DNA from: Sclerodactyla briareus
Lineage: Eukaryota > Echinodermata > Holothuroidea > Dendrochirotida > Sclerodactylidae
Assembly (NCBI GenBank): GCA_026419785.1
Contig: JAODTK010005562.1
Location: 124,001-188,000, forward strand
Direction of reading: 5' to 3'
DNA length: 64,000 nucleotides
Shown here: positions 1-12,010 of the stretch, piece by piece
How positions within the stretch are numbered: position 1 is the first letter of the stretch
Layout of the letters: every line of letters starts with the position of its first letter
Position numbers and translations under genes: made by a program
The notes under the pieces: generated by a model
Database searches by the model: none
Seen by the model: the letters and a program-made list of their open reading frames with translations, nothing else
Told to the model about the DNA's origin: nothing

Positions 1-1672
1 TCACGGGAGGCGGCACACTTGGGTCTCCGTCACTGACAAACATAATATGGAGTAGTTGACGAAATGCGACCACGTCAACATAACACTCACGGCGCAACAC
101 TTGCGGGAGGTTACGACCAAGCGGCAGGACTGCTTTCGAGTGGGCTCCAAACTCCAAGGAGTGGGAGCTGCTACAAATTTGGGCACATCACGTTTTCCAG
201 TGTTCGGGCGCCCCAACCGTCGACAATGTTTGCGTCGAGCGACAACACCAAACTTCCAACTTTTTGCTCGAGGACTCGCCAACCGGGCGCATGGCGACAG
301 ACGGCCTTTCGTTCCCATGGCAGACATGTTCGGGGTACGCCTTCCCACCACTCCTCTCATCCATCCGAACGTCTAGCACACGCTCAAGCAGTCGTCAGCT
401 GTAATGATACTGGTTGCCCCCATACTGGCCGAACCAACCTGGTTTCCGTTGCTACTGGCCTCTGGTGCACTCACTATCAAAAATGCCCACGGAGCTTGGC
501 GTACGCACTCCAACGCGGAGCAAAATCAAGCATCCGAACCTACACTTAACTGCCTGGAAGCTCTCGGGCTGAAAGGCACAGAACAAGGGGCGGTCCTGAG
601 AGGATAGCCCGAAAGTATGCAACAAACGCCGGGGTAAATCCACAATCCGGACTTACGATACAGAATCGCAGTACAAACAATGGGCCCCGGACACTCTTGC
701 AGTCACCAGGAAGCTACCCTAGTGAAAGGGTTTCGTCATTCATGACGGCTATCTTCGAGGGAGGGAAAATCGAACATCGACCATCCGGAACTGTCGTTCC
801 GCATAGCAGCCATCCACAAGGGTTTCGCAGATGGATCCAGGGATAGGGAACAACCCTGTTTGTTATTTCAAAACTTCTGCGGAGGCTTGGGATTTCTCCC
901 ACTCAAGACCCACCGACAAGGTCCTTGGCCCCCTTCTGGTCACTTGACGAGGTCCTGACAGCATTGGCTCAGCCTCCTTACGAACCGCTCCACCGACGAG
1001 GAAACCTTGAAACACCTTCACTAGGAAAACTTTATTCCTGGGGCCGCCGCTTTCAGCGAGACGAGCAGCGGCCCTACACGCTTGACTGTTGACCAGATTT
1101 TACCAGGTTCGATATGGATGGGATGCGACTTTTGCCAGATCAGATGCCTGGATAAGAACCAAGTCGGAAAGTTTACACCGCAGGAGATTTTTTTCTACGG
1201 CTATTGGAGCGATTCACGATCCATGAGGAACCGAAAGTGTGGCCGGTCAGGCATACGTATATATAGGGAAAAAAACAAAAAATACTAGATCGTCTCAACA
1301 AAATTTTCAGTCCTGCCCAGGGCGCCGTACTTCCCGGCGTCAAAGGATACCCTCGCCGATGGCTCAGGTCCACGACACCAAGCACACCGAGGTTTCGACC
1401 ACTGTGCGAGCCCATGACATCCGAGGGGTCTAGCCTCGTCCAGGGCGTGGTACCAAGGGGTCCCGATGGAGGCGATTCTAAAGGCGGAAGCCAGGGAAAA
1501 CCACCAAACTTTGTCTGCATGCTACCTACGCAACACACGTCAGCGATGGGGACTTAGCCAGGGCGGTGCTGACCCTCCGGACCGGCTGTGGGCCCTCCGC
1601 CGAAGTGCTGTTGACCAGTCGGGGAATGTGTGTAAGTAGTGAGAGGTGAGGAGAGGGAGAGAAGTAAGACTA

Positions 1673-1723
1673 CCCAAAACTTACCTGGTTTTCGGGTCTA
1701 CGACCGACGACAACCTCTCATAC
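1673..1723 (+). repeat. Left arm of 51-bp perfect inverted repeat (DIRS internal complementary region)
   Basis: This 51-bp stretch is the exact reverse complement of 1901-1951, with a 177-bp spacer. Its position just after the recombinase region fits the internal complementary region of DIRS elements, which mirrors the outer end of the right terminal repeat. Confidence 0.8.
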
Positions 1724-1900
1724 GGGTCCCCTCCTCCTCCCCACTCCAGTTCACTGCGCACGAAAATGCGGAACATGGGAAAATGGGGACTGCTCAGCCA
1801 CTAATTCTGGAGATAGAGAGGACGATGGGTGGCCAGATTGAGAGAGGTAGAATTCGCCAGAATGGAACTAATAGGCTAAATAGAGGGGGGCATTGTGTAA

Positions 1901-1951
1901 GTATGAGAGGTTGTCGTCGGTCGTAGACCCGAAAACCAGGTAAGTTTTGGG
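1901..1951 (-). repeat. Right arm of 51-bp perfect inverted repeat (end of right terminal repeat)
   Basis: Exact reverse complement of 1673-1723. It probably marks the right end of the DIRS-like fossil, because the ~310-bp dispersed repeat begins soon after. A TGTGTAAGTA motif occurs both just left of the left arm (about 1628) and just inside the right arm (about 1895), so related sequence continues around the arms. Confidence 0.75.
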
Positions 1952-1959
1952 ATAACGCT

Positions 1960-2345
1960 ACCCCACCTGGATGGATGAAGCTCATATTTGGTATGTGTGT
2001 TCATGTACTCTTGTTTTGGGATCAGTCAGAGGTCATCTGAGGTCACTAGAAGTCAAAGGCTGAAAACCTTGTAAACACGATAAGTCCAGCATGGTTGGTC
2101 TGATCGGGTTGAAATTTGGTGTGTAGCTTTCTGATGGGGAGTACATGGACCCTATTGTTTTTGGTTCGGGTTGGAGTGAATTTTGAATTGTGGAAAGTTG
2201 ATATTTTGTCCAATTTTGGCTTGTAAACACAATAACTCGACCCCTCCTGGACGGATGAAGCTCATACTTAGTATGTGTGTTTCCCATGATGAGTACATTA
2301 ACCCTGTTGTTTTGGAGTCAGAGGTCATCTGAGTACAGGAACCCT
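1960..2345 (+). repeat. Dispersed ~310-bp repeat family (family 1), copy
   Basis: Carries the recurring blocks of the commonest repeat in the window: 'cttgtaaacac(g/a)ataa', 'tgaagctcatactt(a/g)gtatgtg', 'atgatgagtacat', 'ccctattgttttgg' and 'aggtcatctgag'. Both halves of the unit are present, the second half including 'ttgaaatttggtgtgtagctt'. No coding capacity is visible; it behaves like a non-autonomous or satellite-type repeat. Confidence 0.75.
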
Positions 2346-3334
2346 ATAGTTGGTTGGGAAATTTGTCCGACGTTATGTTGCCCATAATGAAACTGGTACA
2401 ATCTCCCATTTGTTTGTGTGTGCGGCTAAGGGTTGTCAGAAAAATCAAGGAATCACTAAGCCTTTTAGCTTTTTGGTTTCTTCCAAAAAATTGGGCAGAA
2501 GAATTCAAAAATGTGGAATCTGATGCATAAATTTTGATGGGGGGGTAAACCCAGAATGAGGATTTACCGGGAAAACTTCTTTTGAGTAAATCTGGGGAAT
2601 AAAAATAAGATGTTATGTGGGTGACTAAATGAACAATATTCACATAAGATTTCCGATGAGATTTTGAATAAATGGATTGCCCTCTTATCATTGTTTTGAA
2701 AGGAACGTGTTGACAACATCACAACTATTGATCAGTGTATGACATTTACTACATAATTGATTTTCCAAAGTGACACTGACAGGTACCTACAGATCCTCTT
2801 CTGAGCACCGGCTATTAGTCACTGTACTCAGGTCCTTGTTGTAGTCTTTGTGAGTTTCAAGTCGGCTTTGAATTATCTTGATCCTTCCAGTAATTGTCAA
2901 ATCTCCTTTTGATAACTGAAGACTGGTAGAGGAATATCACTGGAAATATTCATGCAATGTTATTACATGCTCAACCCAAGCTATGCGCAGTACTTTGGTA
3001 ATGGTTTTCAGGTTATCTGTCCCACATGTGTGATGATTCACATTCTCCATTACTGTGAACATAACGCGAGGGACGGGAAATAAATGTGTGATATATTGTT
3101 TTTTCATATATGGCTAATATGTCTGGTGAGTACAAGGTACATGATTCTGCTGATGAATCCTGCTGGTGAATATCGACAGAGAACTACTTCTGAGAATCAG
3201 TGAAGGTCCTACTTTGCTCCTATTTTTCTGATCAAAATCCTATTTCCCTCCTACTTTTCGAAAATTTCCTACCTACTTTTTCTCCTACTTTTTTTCTTGG
3301 AGCCTGTTGCATGCCTGAATATATGCATTGTATA
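2346..3334. other. Non-coding stretch, no recognised feature except a pyrimidine-rich minisatellite
   Basis: I see no exon, RNA gene or recognisable transposon here. At 3207-3298 a degenerate TCCTACTTTT-like motif recurs several times. The rest is unremarkable AT-rich sequence, probably a CMAS intron. Confidence 0.5.
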
Positions 3335-3500
3335 TATGTGTATGTGACGCCTGGCTTGTTAGGTCAACGCCTGGCTTGGATGGAGCTCATACTTGGTATA
3401 TGGATTCCTAATACTGAGCACATGACCTCTATCATTTTGAGTCAGGTCAAAGGTCATTCATGGTCAAAGTCATAAAATCTTGTTAACTAAGTCAGAACTC
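3335..3500 (+). repeat. Family 1 repeat copy with DR1-like motif
   Basis: Begins with a TG-rich edge and 'gacgcctggcttg', then 'gagctcatacttggtata' and 'gtcaggtcaaaggtcat'. At 3444-3456 it holds AGGTCAAAGGTCA, a perfect direct repeat of AGGTCA with 1-bp spacing. Confidence 0.75.
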
Positions 3501-3683
3501 AAGGACATCATGAAGTCAGCATCTTAGAAGACCCTGACAACTTTCATTAGCCGGTCAGTACCTCACAGACACGGTGTTGACCAGGGCGGCCCCATGGCCT
3601 CTAAAGCAAACTCAGCCTCAACCTACCCAGTGTGATGGCATGAACCCACACCAGTGACCCTATGCTAGGCTGGTGTGGGGGGA

Positions 3684-3993
3684 GTTGGATCCAATATGGG
3701 GCAAGTTGAATATCTGAGATAGATTCCCCAACACAGCACTGATTTGTAATCTCTGAACTATGAATACTTACCCCATACGGAACAACTCGGAACCAGCCCC
3801 ACTTTCAAGGCATCTGAAGGTGTCAAACCAACCACAGGCTTTGGGTCTTTTGGTTCCTTGATCTATGTGACACCACCTGAGAAGATGAGGAGGGCGATGG
3901 GGTGCCCAACTTGGGTTGTGTCACTGCTAGGTATCTTTGCATTGGGGTGGTGTAGTATCCAAATATGGGGTAAGGATTCATAGCTCACAGATT
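3684..3993. repeat. Foldback sequence with three related arms
   Basis: Three ~40-bp segments share a core around TATGGGG(C/T)AAG. The arms at 3684-3725 and 3953-3993 are direct copies; the one at 3749-3786 is inverted. Either pair can fold into a hairpin. It resembles a decayed miniature inverted-repeat element, but I see no target-site duplication. Confidence 0.5.
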
Positions 3994-4340
3994 CACAAAA
4001 TAGATAGCTATGAAATCCTGAATGGTCAGGCACTGCAGTACTTATGCAGTTTGATTAGACCTTACTCTGCTGCCTGTTCACTTCGATCTTCAAGCAAGGG
4101 CCTTCTAGTGACAATGAATGGAAGCTTGTCATACTATGGCGGCCGTTCATTTTCTGTAGCAGCTCTTGAACTCTGGAACAAACTCTGTTGGAAAAAAATC
4201 ATCGCCAAATGTCAGCACTTTTGAGAGAAGACTGAAAGCCCATCTGTTCTTGATAGCATTTTCCAATTGACTCAGCACCACTGAGGCATTGTGTTACACT
4301 TGGGATATATACTAGTCTTTTAATTGATTGATTGATTGAT
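3994..4340 (+). mobile_element. CR1/L2-clade LINE, 3' end fragment
   Basis: The open frame here encodes the C-terminal end of a CR1/L2-type reverse transcriptase protein: LQYLCSLIRPY, then SLRSSSKGLLV, then a YGGRSFSVAALELWN stretch. This tail is diagnostic for CR1/L2 LINEs. It ends in a TTGA/TGATT simple-repeat tail at about 4321-4340, marking the element's 3' terminus. The copy is strongly 5'-truncated and has a frame break after the last motif. It lies upstream of a CMAS exon. Confidence 0.8.
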
Positions 4341-4650
4341 AGCTCAGCCCCGCACTGGATGGATTCAAGCTCATAATTGATTGTGGGCTCTCTGTAATGA
4401 GTACAGGAGCTCCGTGGTTGTGGGGTTAGGTCAAAGGTCATCTACATTTAAGGCCAAGAGGAGTTCTGGCACGGTCACAAAATCTGTTATAAACATGACA
4501 GACCAGGAGATTGGTCCGTTGAAGTTGAAATTTGGTCTGCAGCTTTCTTTATATGGGAGTACATGTACGTGGACCCTTATTGATTTTGGTGTTGATTCAG
4601 AATAATTCTGGGAAAGATTGTAGTCAGCCTACTAGTCTCATCCTAGTGAA
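4341..4650 (+). repeat. Family 1 repeat copy with DR1-like motif
   Basis: Both halves of the family 1 unit follow directly on the LINE tail. AGGTCAAAGGTCA lies at 4428-4440. The second half has 'gttgaaatttggtctgcagctt' in slightly changed form and an 'acccttattgattttggtgttgat' type end. Confidence 0.7.
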
Positions 4651-4716
4651 ATTTGATCCTGTCTGTTTGTCTACTGGTGTTTGTTTAAGAGAATGTTACA
4701 TGTACTTTATTTGCAG

Positions 4717-4854
4717 ATCAACCAACGGTGCCACTAAATCTGGACCCGAAGAACAGACCTCGTCGCAAGACTGGGATGGTGAACTCATAGAAAATGGAGC
4801 ATTTTACTTTGCCACCAGAGAAACTCCTGCTGAGCGTTTGTTCCAGGGAGGGAA
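4717..4854 (+). CDS. CMAS: CMAS exon a: end of the cytidylyltransferase domain
   Basis: This exon encodes part of N-acylneuraminate cytidylyltransferase, which activates sialic acid with CTP to make CMP-sialic acid for glycan sialylation (nuclear in vertebrates). It starts after a pyrimidine-rich tract and TTTGCAG and ends at a GTAAGT donor (4855). The first part reads PLNLDPKNRPRR, the second part QDWDGELIENGAFYFA and then QGGK, matching the vertebrate protein in order. The two parts lie in different frames: one base seems missing after 4766, inside the RPRR-QDWDGEL junction. The exon ends with two bases of a Lys codon, completed by the first base of the next exon. The preceding exons (with the N-terminal RGGSKG nucleotide-binding motif) are not in the window. 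Confidence 0.9.
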
Positions 4855-5149
4855 GTAAGTACTTCAAATCTAATAGCGGGGGGAAGAGGGAAAGAAAATG
4901 TATCTATCTCCAGGTGTTGAGATTCTCCAGTATGGCTGTGTATTTTCTAGCCAACCTCAGCCATTTGGCTTGGTGAGCTGTTGTGGTCTTGACTGTCGGT
5001 CTGTCGTCTGTCTGTCTGTCTGGCTGGATGGCGGCGGATGGGCTGGTGGTCATCAATCAATGACTTACTTCTCATCCTTTGAAGGACAGTATGACACTCC
5101 GTGTACATTGATGGACTAATAGGAGGATGTTGAAAGGGTTTAAAAAAAT

Positions 5150-5307
5150 TAGATCAAATGTCCTCTAGAGGTCAAGTTCGGCCATTCTGTGAAAATACCA
5201 AAAAATTCTCCTACAATTTGAATCAAAGGATCATGGAAGTTGGCCAGTATATTGAGACCGATGCCTCTACACTTACAAAGTGTTGATGGATTTTAGGTCA
5301 AAGGTCA
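5150..5307 (+). repeat. Dispersed repeat family 2 copy with DR1-like motif
   Basis: A second recurring block, marked by 'gaggtcaagttcggccattctg' style sequence, followed by a stretch rich in 'ttctcctac' and another 'aggtcaaaggtcatct'. AGGTCAAAGGTCA lies at 5295-5307. Related copies sit near 5460, 6190, 8430, 21560 and 21775. Confidence 0.55.
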
Positions 5308-5479
5308 TCTAGGAGCATTTTGACCAAAATGATCATTTTGAGAGTGAATATGAACAGATTGATTTTCCTTCCACTGATTGATTTGGATTGAATGATAGTA
5401 GTCAGTATTAATACTGTTAGTATAGTTATTAATATTATATATGGGATGTTCAGAAATTTGAGATCAAAGGTCACTCACT

Positions 5480-6140
5480 CACTTATGGGAGCACATGCCA
5501 GGAAGGCATCTTGCCACATCCATCCGCTGCTGCCGATTGCCCGGCCTCCTACGGGCAAGCGACATACCAGACCTGGCCCGACCTATCCCTCCAACTTCTG
5601 GGTTACACTGGAAGCTGCAACCATTACAGTGAGATACGTGGGTATCCCGACGGTCTGCCCCCAACTCACTGATGAATTTCGTTCACACAGGACATGGTGG
5701 GCAGGGTCGTCGTTCGGGTAGGCCATATGCCCAATGAAGCGTAGTTGGCAATCGCGAATCAGCAAGCTCATTTTCACCGAGAACCTGGCATTAGGTACAT
5801 GATCTTGCCAGCGGTAACAAGGATGTGGCAAAATTAGGTAGTCAAAAAGGGATCCAATCACTGTCTCAGCCTAACATTGAGCGTTCAAGTGTCTTTAGAA
5901 TATAGCAAGACTGGAAACCCAAAACCCAGAGCTTGGTTCTTTCGCTCAGATATTGTGACCGCCAAACACCACTTTCCAGTGACTTCATGACTCCATATAC
6001 CAGTCTGAGGCATCTACTGACCTCGAGCTCACATGAAGCAGTCACTAATGACACTGCCGAGGTCATCACGTGACTTGGTGACTTCCACGTTCTTGCCCAA
6101 CACCCAGACAGACCCAGTGGCACTGTCCAAGATTCCACCG
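5480..6140 (-). mobile_element. LINE, C-terminal coding fragment, decayed
   Basis: Reading the minus strand gives the end of a non-LTR retrotransposon ORF2 in several frames: KSLESGVWRSQYLS (about 6030-5950), LLIRDCQLRFIGHMAYPNDD (about 5770-5700), and an SWGQ-type end near 5650. The RLRxxGHxxR-like sequence after the reverse transcriptase domain is typical of LINE C-termini. Several frame breaks and stops show an old, dead copy. It lies in the CMAS intron, opposite to the gene. Clade is uncertain. Confidence 0.7.
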
Positions 6141-6174
6141 AAAGACTGGATCTTGGTGAGTAGTATCATTGCCA

Positions 6175-6320
6175 ATGATACATTGGGGATTCAGGAATTT
6201 GAAGTCGAAGTCATGTAGGGGTCAATTCGGCCATTGTGCTTGAAACAGTCGAGCAGCTTCTACTCTCGAGAAACTAGAACTATTATATATGAAGTGGTCA
6301 GTATTCATTCCATGTGTGTC
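6175..6320 (+). repeat. Dispersed repeat family 2 copy
   Basis: Contains 'ttcaggaatttgaagtcgaagtca' and 'ggggtcaattcggccattgtg' style blocks, followed by 'agcagcttctactctcg'. The same series of blocks occurs at 8425-8520. Confidence 0.6.
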
Positions 6321-7414
<1,094 letters not shown>

Positions 7415-8672
7415 GTAAGTATTTGAACATTGTGTTAGTCTGCTTGTTTATAGTGGTGGACAGTTAATTGGTGACTAGATTCACAGCAATTGCAGTTGAA
7501 AGTGGTTTGAAATGAAGATATTTGCATTCTTCTCTGATTGCATCTGCAATGTGGAGAAGGCTTTGGAATCGTCTTCCTAATAAGTACTGGCCTGGACCCT
7601 CCAAAAACATTCAAAGTTGGCACTAATGAGGTCCAGACACAAACGCAATTAACCAAGTCAGGGCCCAAAGTTTACTCCATTTTTCACTTGCCCAAATGTA
7701 AGAATTTTGGATGAACAGCAGCCTGATTCTTTGGTAAATTACATATGCATCTAGTGTTAATTAAGGGCAATTGATGAAATAAAAGTACTTGCCCCGAACA
7801 AAAGTCCACTTAGGGTAGGGCAAGTGTTGGGCAAATAAAATCTTGTTAAAAATTCCAAAAAATCCCTAGTTAATGAGGTAGAAGTGATTATTTTGTATGT
7901 TATACATGAAATATAGGATGTCCTTGTTTGGATGTCCTTGGTTTGTAGATAATTTCTGGCTTCAAAAATAAGATGCTGTAATTTTAAAATTGCTGCCACA
8001 AAGTTACCCATTAGCCATTCACCAATGTTCACCATTTATTCTTCACAAAATATAAAAAGTTGTTTCACCTTAATTTTACCACCAACGGTAATATTGCATC
8101 CCCACATCACAATATCTGTCCATATTTGTGATGAATCCTGCCGGATTTTGCAATTGAACCGAGCTAAACTTGGTATCGTCAGCCTAATGTTTGTTTAGTT
8201 CATGATTGTGTAATGCTTTCCCACCTTGGAAACAGGATAGGAGAAATGTGATATTCAGAAGGTCTATGGTATATATATTCATGTAAATATATAATGTTAG
8301 TTAGTTCCCGTATACTACAATTCCAGCCATTTTGCTTGATTGGTAAAGCTGCTTCTGCTCATATAGACTAGATTGCAAGATAATTAAAGTGTTCAGTATC
8401 ATCTTTGTCTAATGGTAAATATAGGATGTTCAGGAATTTGAGGTCGAAGGTCTCCTGGGGGTAAAGTTTGGCCATTTCGTTTGAATGTCCAGATAGCTTC
8501 TACTCCTACTGAAAGAGTGAAAATGTTGAAAGAATGAGTAAATGCATATTGTAGACCAGTGGTAGTAGGTTCTGCAAGGAGGTATAGAACCGGAGCCTCT
8601 TCTTCCTGCAAAGAGAAGATTGGTCCCTGAAAAGCAAGAAAGGATAACATCTCTCTGTCTCTCTCTTTGAAG
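7415..8672. other. CMAS intron, 1.26 kb
   Basis: Mostly AT-rich sequence with no recognised element except the family 2 repeat near 8425-8520. A CT-rich run just before 8672 forms the polypyrimidine tract of the next acceptor. Confidence 0.6.
8425..8520 (+). repeat. Dispersed repeat family 2 copy
   Basis: Blocks 'ggatgttcaggaatttgagg', 'gtaaagtttggccatttcg' and 'agcttctactcctact' repeat those near 6190 and 5460 in the same order. Confidence 0.65.
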
Positions 8673-8758
8673 GTGAAGAATTCCGCTCCTTCAACTACAG
8701 TGACACGATTGGCATACAGCAGCTACAGAAGAGGGGAGTGGAAGTCAAATCATAGCAG
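8673..8758 (+). CDS. CMAS: CMAS exon c: HAD-like domain
   Basis: Acceptor CTCTTTGAAG at 8672, donor GT at 8759. With the last base of exon b it completes a Gly codon, then reads EEFRSFNYSDTIGIQQLQKR and GVEVKS. This matches the human segment with SYDVKDAIGISLLKKSG and GIEVRLI. As assembled an in-frame TAG lies at 8753-8755, two codons before the donor. The next exon joins in the same phase without further adjustment. About one or two residues are missing against the family at this border, so a small local sequence error is plausible. Confidence 0.85.
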
Positions 8759-10144
8759 GTAATTGAAACCTGGCAGGATAAAAAACATCACTTAGGGGAT
8801 AAATACGAGGGTGCCGAGGTCTTTTGTTGCATTTAAGACCAATGATGACGTCATCGTGGAGGTTGAAACCCCGAGCCGAGATTCCAGATAATCATGAATT
8901 CTCCCAATTTTCTTCATGCAAAATAGAGAGGGTTCGAATGGCATTTCAAACATGGTCTTGAATGAACTTTTTGACCAATCAGAATGCAGGAAACCAATAA
9001 AGGTGTTTATGAATGATAAACTGTTTGCTGCTGTCATGGACTTCACTGCTATGCGCTGCTATTCTTTTATTTGAGATTCTATATTGTTTCTGATAGGAAA
9101 GTACTGTGTGAATGCAAATACATTAAGCCAGTGCATTCATTGTAGTAAGGTGATTCACAAATAGTACATACTTATATAATCAAGATAATCAATCTACAAA
9201 ATGGAACAAATATGTGAAATGAGGAAATTCTATGCAGAAGTACTACATTCCATATTCATGTGGACAGCTACCGCACATACCCTGTTGCCATACTGGCAAT
9301 CCTTTGGAACAGAAGGGCCCATGGGCCATTGCTAATTTCCATCCTTCACTATGGGGCTGTGTAGTATAGCGGTATTCACAATAAGCCATGTTTACTGAAT
9401 GCCCCTCCTGGATTTATTTGCTCTTGGTCATAGTAAATGGCTGAAAAAGGATGACGCATGTACTGTCCCGTTGGAAGCTACACTAATCAGTGTGTAGAAC
9501 AGGGAAAGATTGGGACATGGATAAAAAAAATTGCGTCCTGCGACCGGCGTGCCAATCAACACATTCATTGAATTACACAGAAATAATTCCTTCTTCGATC
9601 TGTGTATGTTTCCACTACATTCTGTGATACGCATGTGTTTTTTCCATGTTCTGCAATCCCCGCGCCCAGTATACACAACTTTAGTTACTTGCACTCTGTT
9701 ACTCACAGTACCATTGTAGGCAGAGTGCACACTGGTACTGGCTAACATTATTGGCAAAGTCTAACTGCTCAGATATTAAAATGTGCATTCTCATTAAAAT
9801 GCCACAGATTTATTATTGTTGCCCCAAATAATAACTCCACTTGTGAAATATTCTTCTGCTGATAATGGAATGGTCCAAATTACTCAATAAAATTATATAT
9901 TTAACCTGAAGTTGATTGTTTCATACAAGCTGGAGGCTTAATAACAATGTTGGTCCCACTTAATAGGATCAAATCTGACAGAGAATAACAATACGATGTT
10001 TATCTGTACTGAGGTTTTTTTAAATCAAATTACCTAGAAATCAGAGTAGTCATGATGTTGTGTGTGTGTCTGCCCATAATTTACACCAACATTTTTATTT
10101 CCTTCGGAGAGTTTGTGTGGTGACTGATGAAAGATATCACTGAT

Positions 10145-10910
10145 TACGCATGGCACTGAGTGTGTGTATGTGATGCTGGGCTTGTAAATACAATAACTCA
10201 ACCCACCTGTACAACTTTTTTTGCCCCTCTGAAGAGATGATCAATGAACTTCGGATCAGTTCATCACTTTGAGAACAAACCCAACTAGTGATTATTACTG
10301 CAACATCTTCGGGACAAAGTTGGGGAAATTGCCAAAAATTGATATTTTAGCCAATTTCAGCTTGATAACACAATGATACCCGCCTGTTTAGATGAAGTCA
10401 ATACCTGATATGGGGCTACCCCATAATAAATTTTCCTATTGTGTTAGGGTCAGATCAAGAGGGCAAAGGTCAACAAGGGTCAAATTCCAGAATTTGTCTG
10501 ATCAAATTGAAATTTGGTCTATAGCATTTTATGAGTAGTAACCCCATTCCTTGAGGGATGTTGAAGAACCTATGTAGTCCTGCATGCTGTATGTGTATGC
10601 GTGTGAACATCTGTGATGCCTGGCTTGTAACACAATAACTCAACTCCCACCGGAAGAAGCTCATACTTGATATGTGTGTTCACTATAATGAGTACATAAG
10701 CCCTCTTCCTCTTTTTGGGAGGTTAGGTCAAAAAAATGCAATCATCGTAAACATGGTAAGTCCTGAACGTTTGGTTCGATCCGATCAGGTTGAAATCGGT
10801 GTGTAGCTTTTGTATGGGGAGTGAGAACCCTTTTGTTTTGAGTGTTGATCTAGGGTAATTTTTTGAGAAAATGACAAAATTGATAAGTTTCCCCCCCCCC
10901 CCCCCCCCAA
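10145..10910 (+). repeat. Family 1 repeat, about two and a half tandem units
   Basis: The unit start 'cttgtaa(a/-)cacaataactcaac' appears at about 10180, 10361 (changed) and 10622, each followed by the 'gaagctcatacttg' and 'gagtacat' blocks. TG-rich edges with 'tgatgcctggcttgtaa' precede two of the units. The last unit ends in an 18-base C run near 10891-10909. Confidence 0.75.
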
Positions 10911-11950
10911 CAGTTGTTTCTTGGTTATCGAAGCGCTCCTAGACCCTAAGTGAACCGGTATCTCAGCTGACTTTTTCGGGAAGTGCATTTGAACAATGTC
11001 TTGGCAATAATTGACTTTTATGAGACTGTACTTGAGGACCCCTGGGTACCCTCGGCCAGGTAACAGTAAGTGACATATTATCTCTCATTACTAACTCATT
11101 ATTCTCAATTTTGATTTATCTGCTGATAATTTCACTGTTTTGAACAGATGACTGCGGTGGGCACATCATTAAAGGTACTTTATCGCTCATCAACAGCAAT
11201 TAGGCCGTTGAGCCACTGTTTCTTCCCCATGATGCTTTGTTTGCGTTCATTTCAATTGCATTGTCATTGTCAAATGTTTCAATCTACTGCAAAATGTACT
11301 CATACTCCCATACACTACCTTTGTGTTATTGAGACCCTGTTATGTATGATCCTCAACTTGATATTTTATCTCAATAGTCTTTTAAATCCCATATTCTGAA
11401 GTTCAGTGAATATAAAACTAACAATGTTGTTTCACTACAGGCCCAGCAGTTGGGATGATGATAACTATCTTTAGCGAATAAATCTCTTTTTAATCAGAAA
11501 CATGTAGTAACAAAGCACTTAATAGATGTCAAAACCTGCACTAATCTGTATATTTTTAACATTGCTTATGTCAGCTCAATCTAGTAAAGCTCTAAACTGC
11601 AATACATTGACTGCTAGCTTGAAACCAGCTATTGGAAGCCTCAGGGCTTTTCTGCTGTGCTATAGGACGAGGCATGTCTCCTGGAATATTCCACGTTACC
11701 TAGGTGTAAAGCAGGGACCTTGTGAGGTGGCTTGTTAAAAGTAGTGTGTGCCATCTGTGATAGCCCTATTGGGAAGTCCCCAGCTGGACATGATGAACTG
11801 ACAAACTGAAATGTATGTCCGGAGTAAACAAGCAAGAAGTGAATACTGTATAGTACGGGTGTGACAGTCAACTATGATCAGGGATAATGTTTATGGAGGG
11901 CTTCGATCATGTCTTTGATGTGGAAAAATGTTGTATAAGCGATCCAGTAT

Positions 11951-12010
11951 TATTTTACTATTATCATTATTATTATTATTATTATTGTTGTTGTTATTAT
12001 TATCATTGTC
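11951..12010. repeat. (ATT)n microsatellite with GTT interruptions
   Basis: Runs of ATT/TTA with a short GTT block, about 60 bp. Confidence 0.9.

Larger units (their letters stand above)
1..1951 (+). mobile_element. DIRS-like tyrosine-recombinase retroelement, fossil, left part outside window
   Basis: Translated pieces in all three forward frames match the 3' half of a DIRS-type retroelement. About 200-480 shows the end of the reverse transcriptase/RNase H polyprotein and the linker after it (short matches such as GYAFPP and PYWPNQP). About 520-560 reads LHLTAWKLSG, a linker typical of these elements. About 640-1560 is a tyrosine recombinase, with its N-terminal DNA-binding part, a middle part reading ALAQPPYEPL, a KVWPVRHTYI stretch, and a C-terminal part reading AHDIRGV and then MEAILKA near 1410-1490. 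The last 0.3 kb holds a perfect 51-bp inverted repeat, as expected for the internal complementary region and right terminal repeat of DIRS. It is broken, with roughly ten interruptions, so it is old and inactive. If CMAS extends leftward, it sits in a CMAS intron. Family call from remembered motifs; PAT and Ngaro groups are less likely because the terminal repeats are inverted. Confidence 0.8.

Noticed and set aside
64-549. Open frame of 161 codons in GC-rich sequence, as a host gene
   Set aside because: Motifs in the overlapping frames belong to a DIRS-like retroelement; no single frame here is a plausible host protein.
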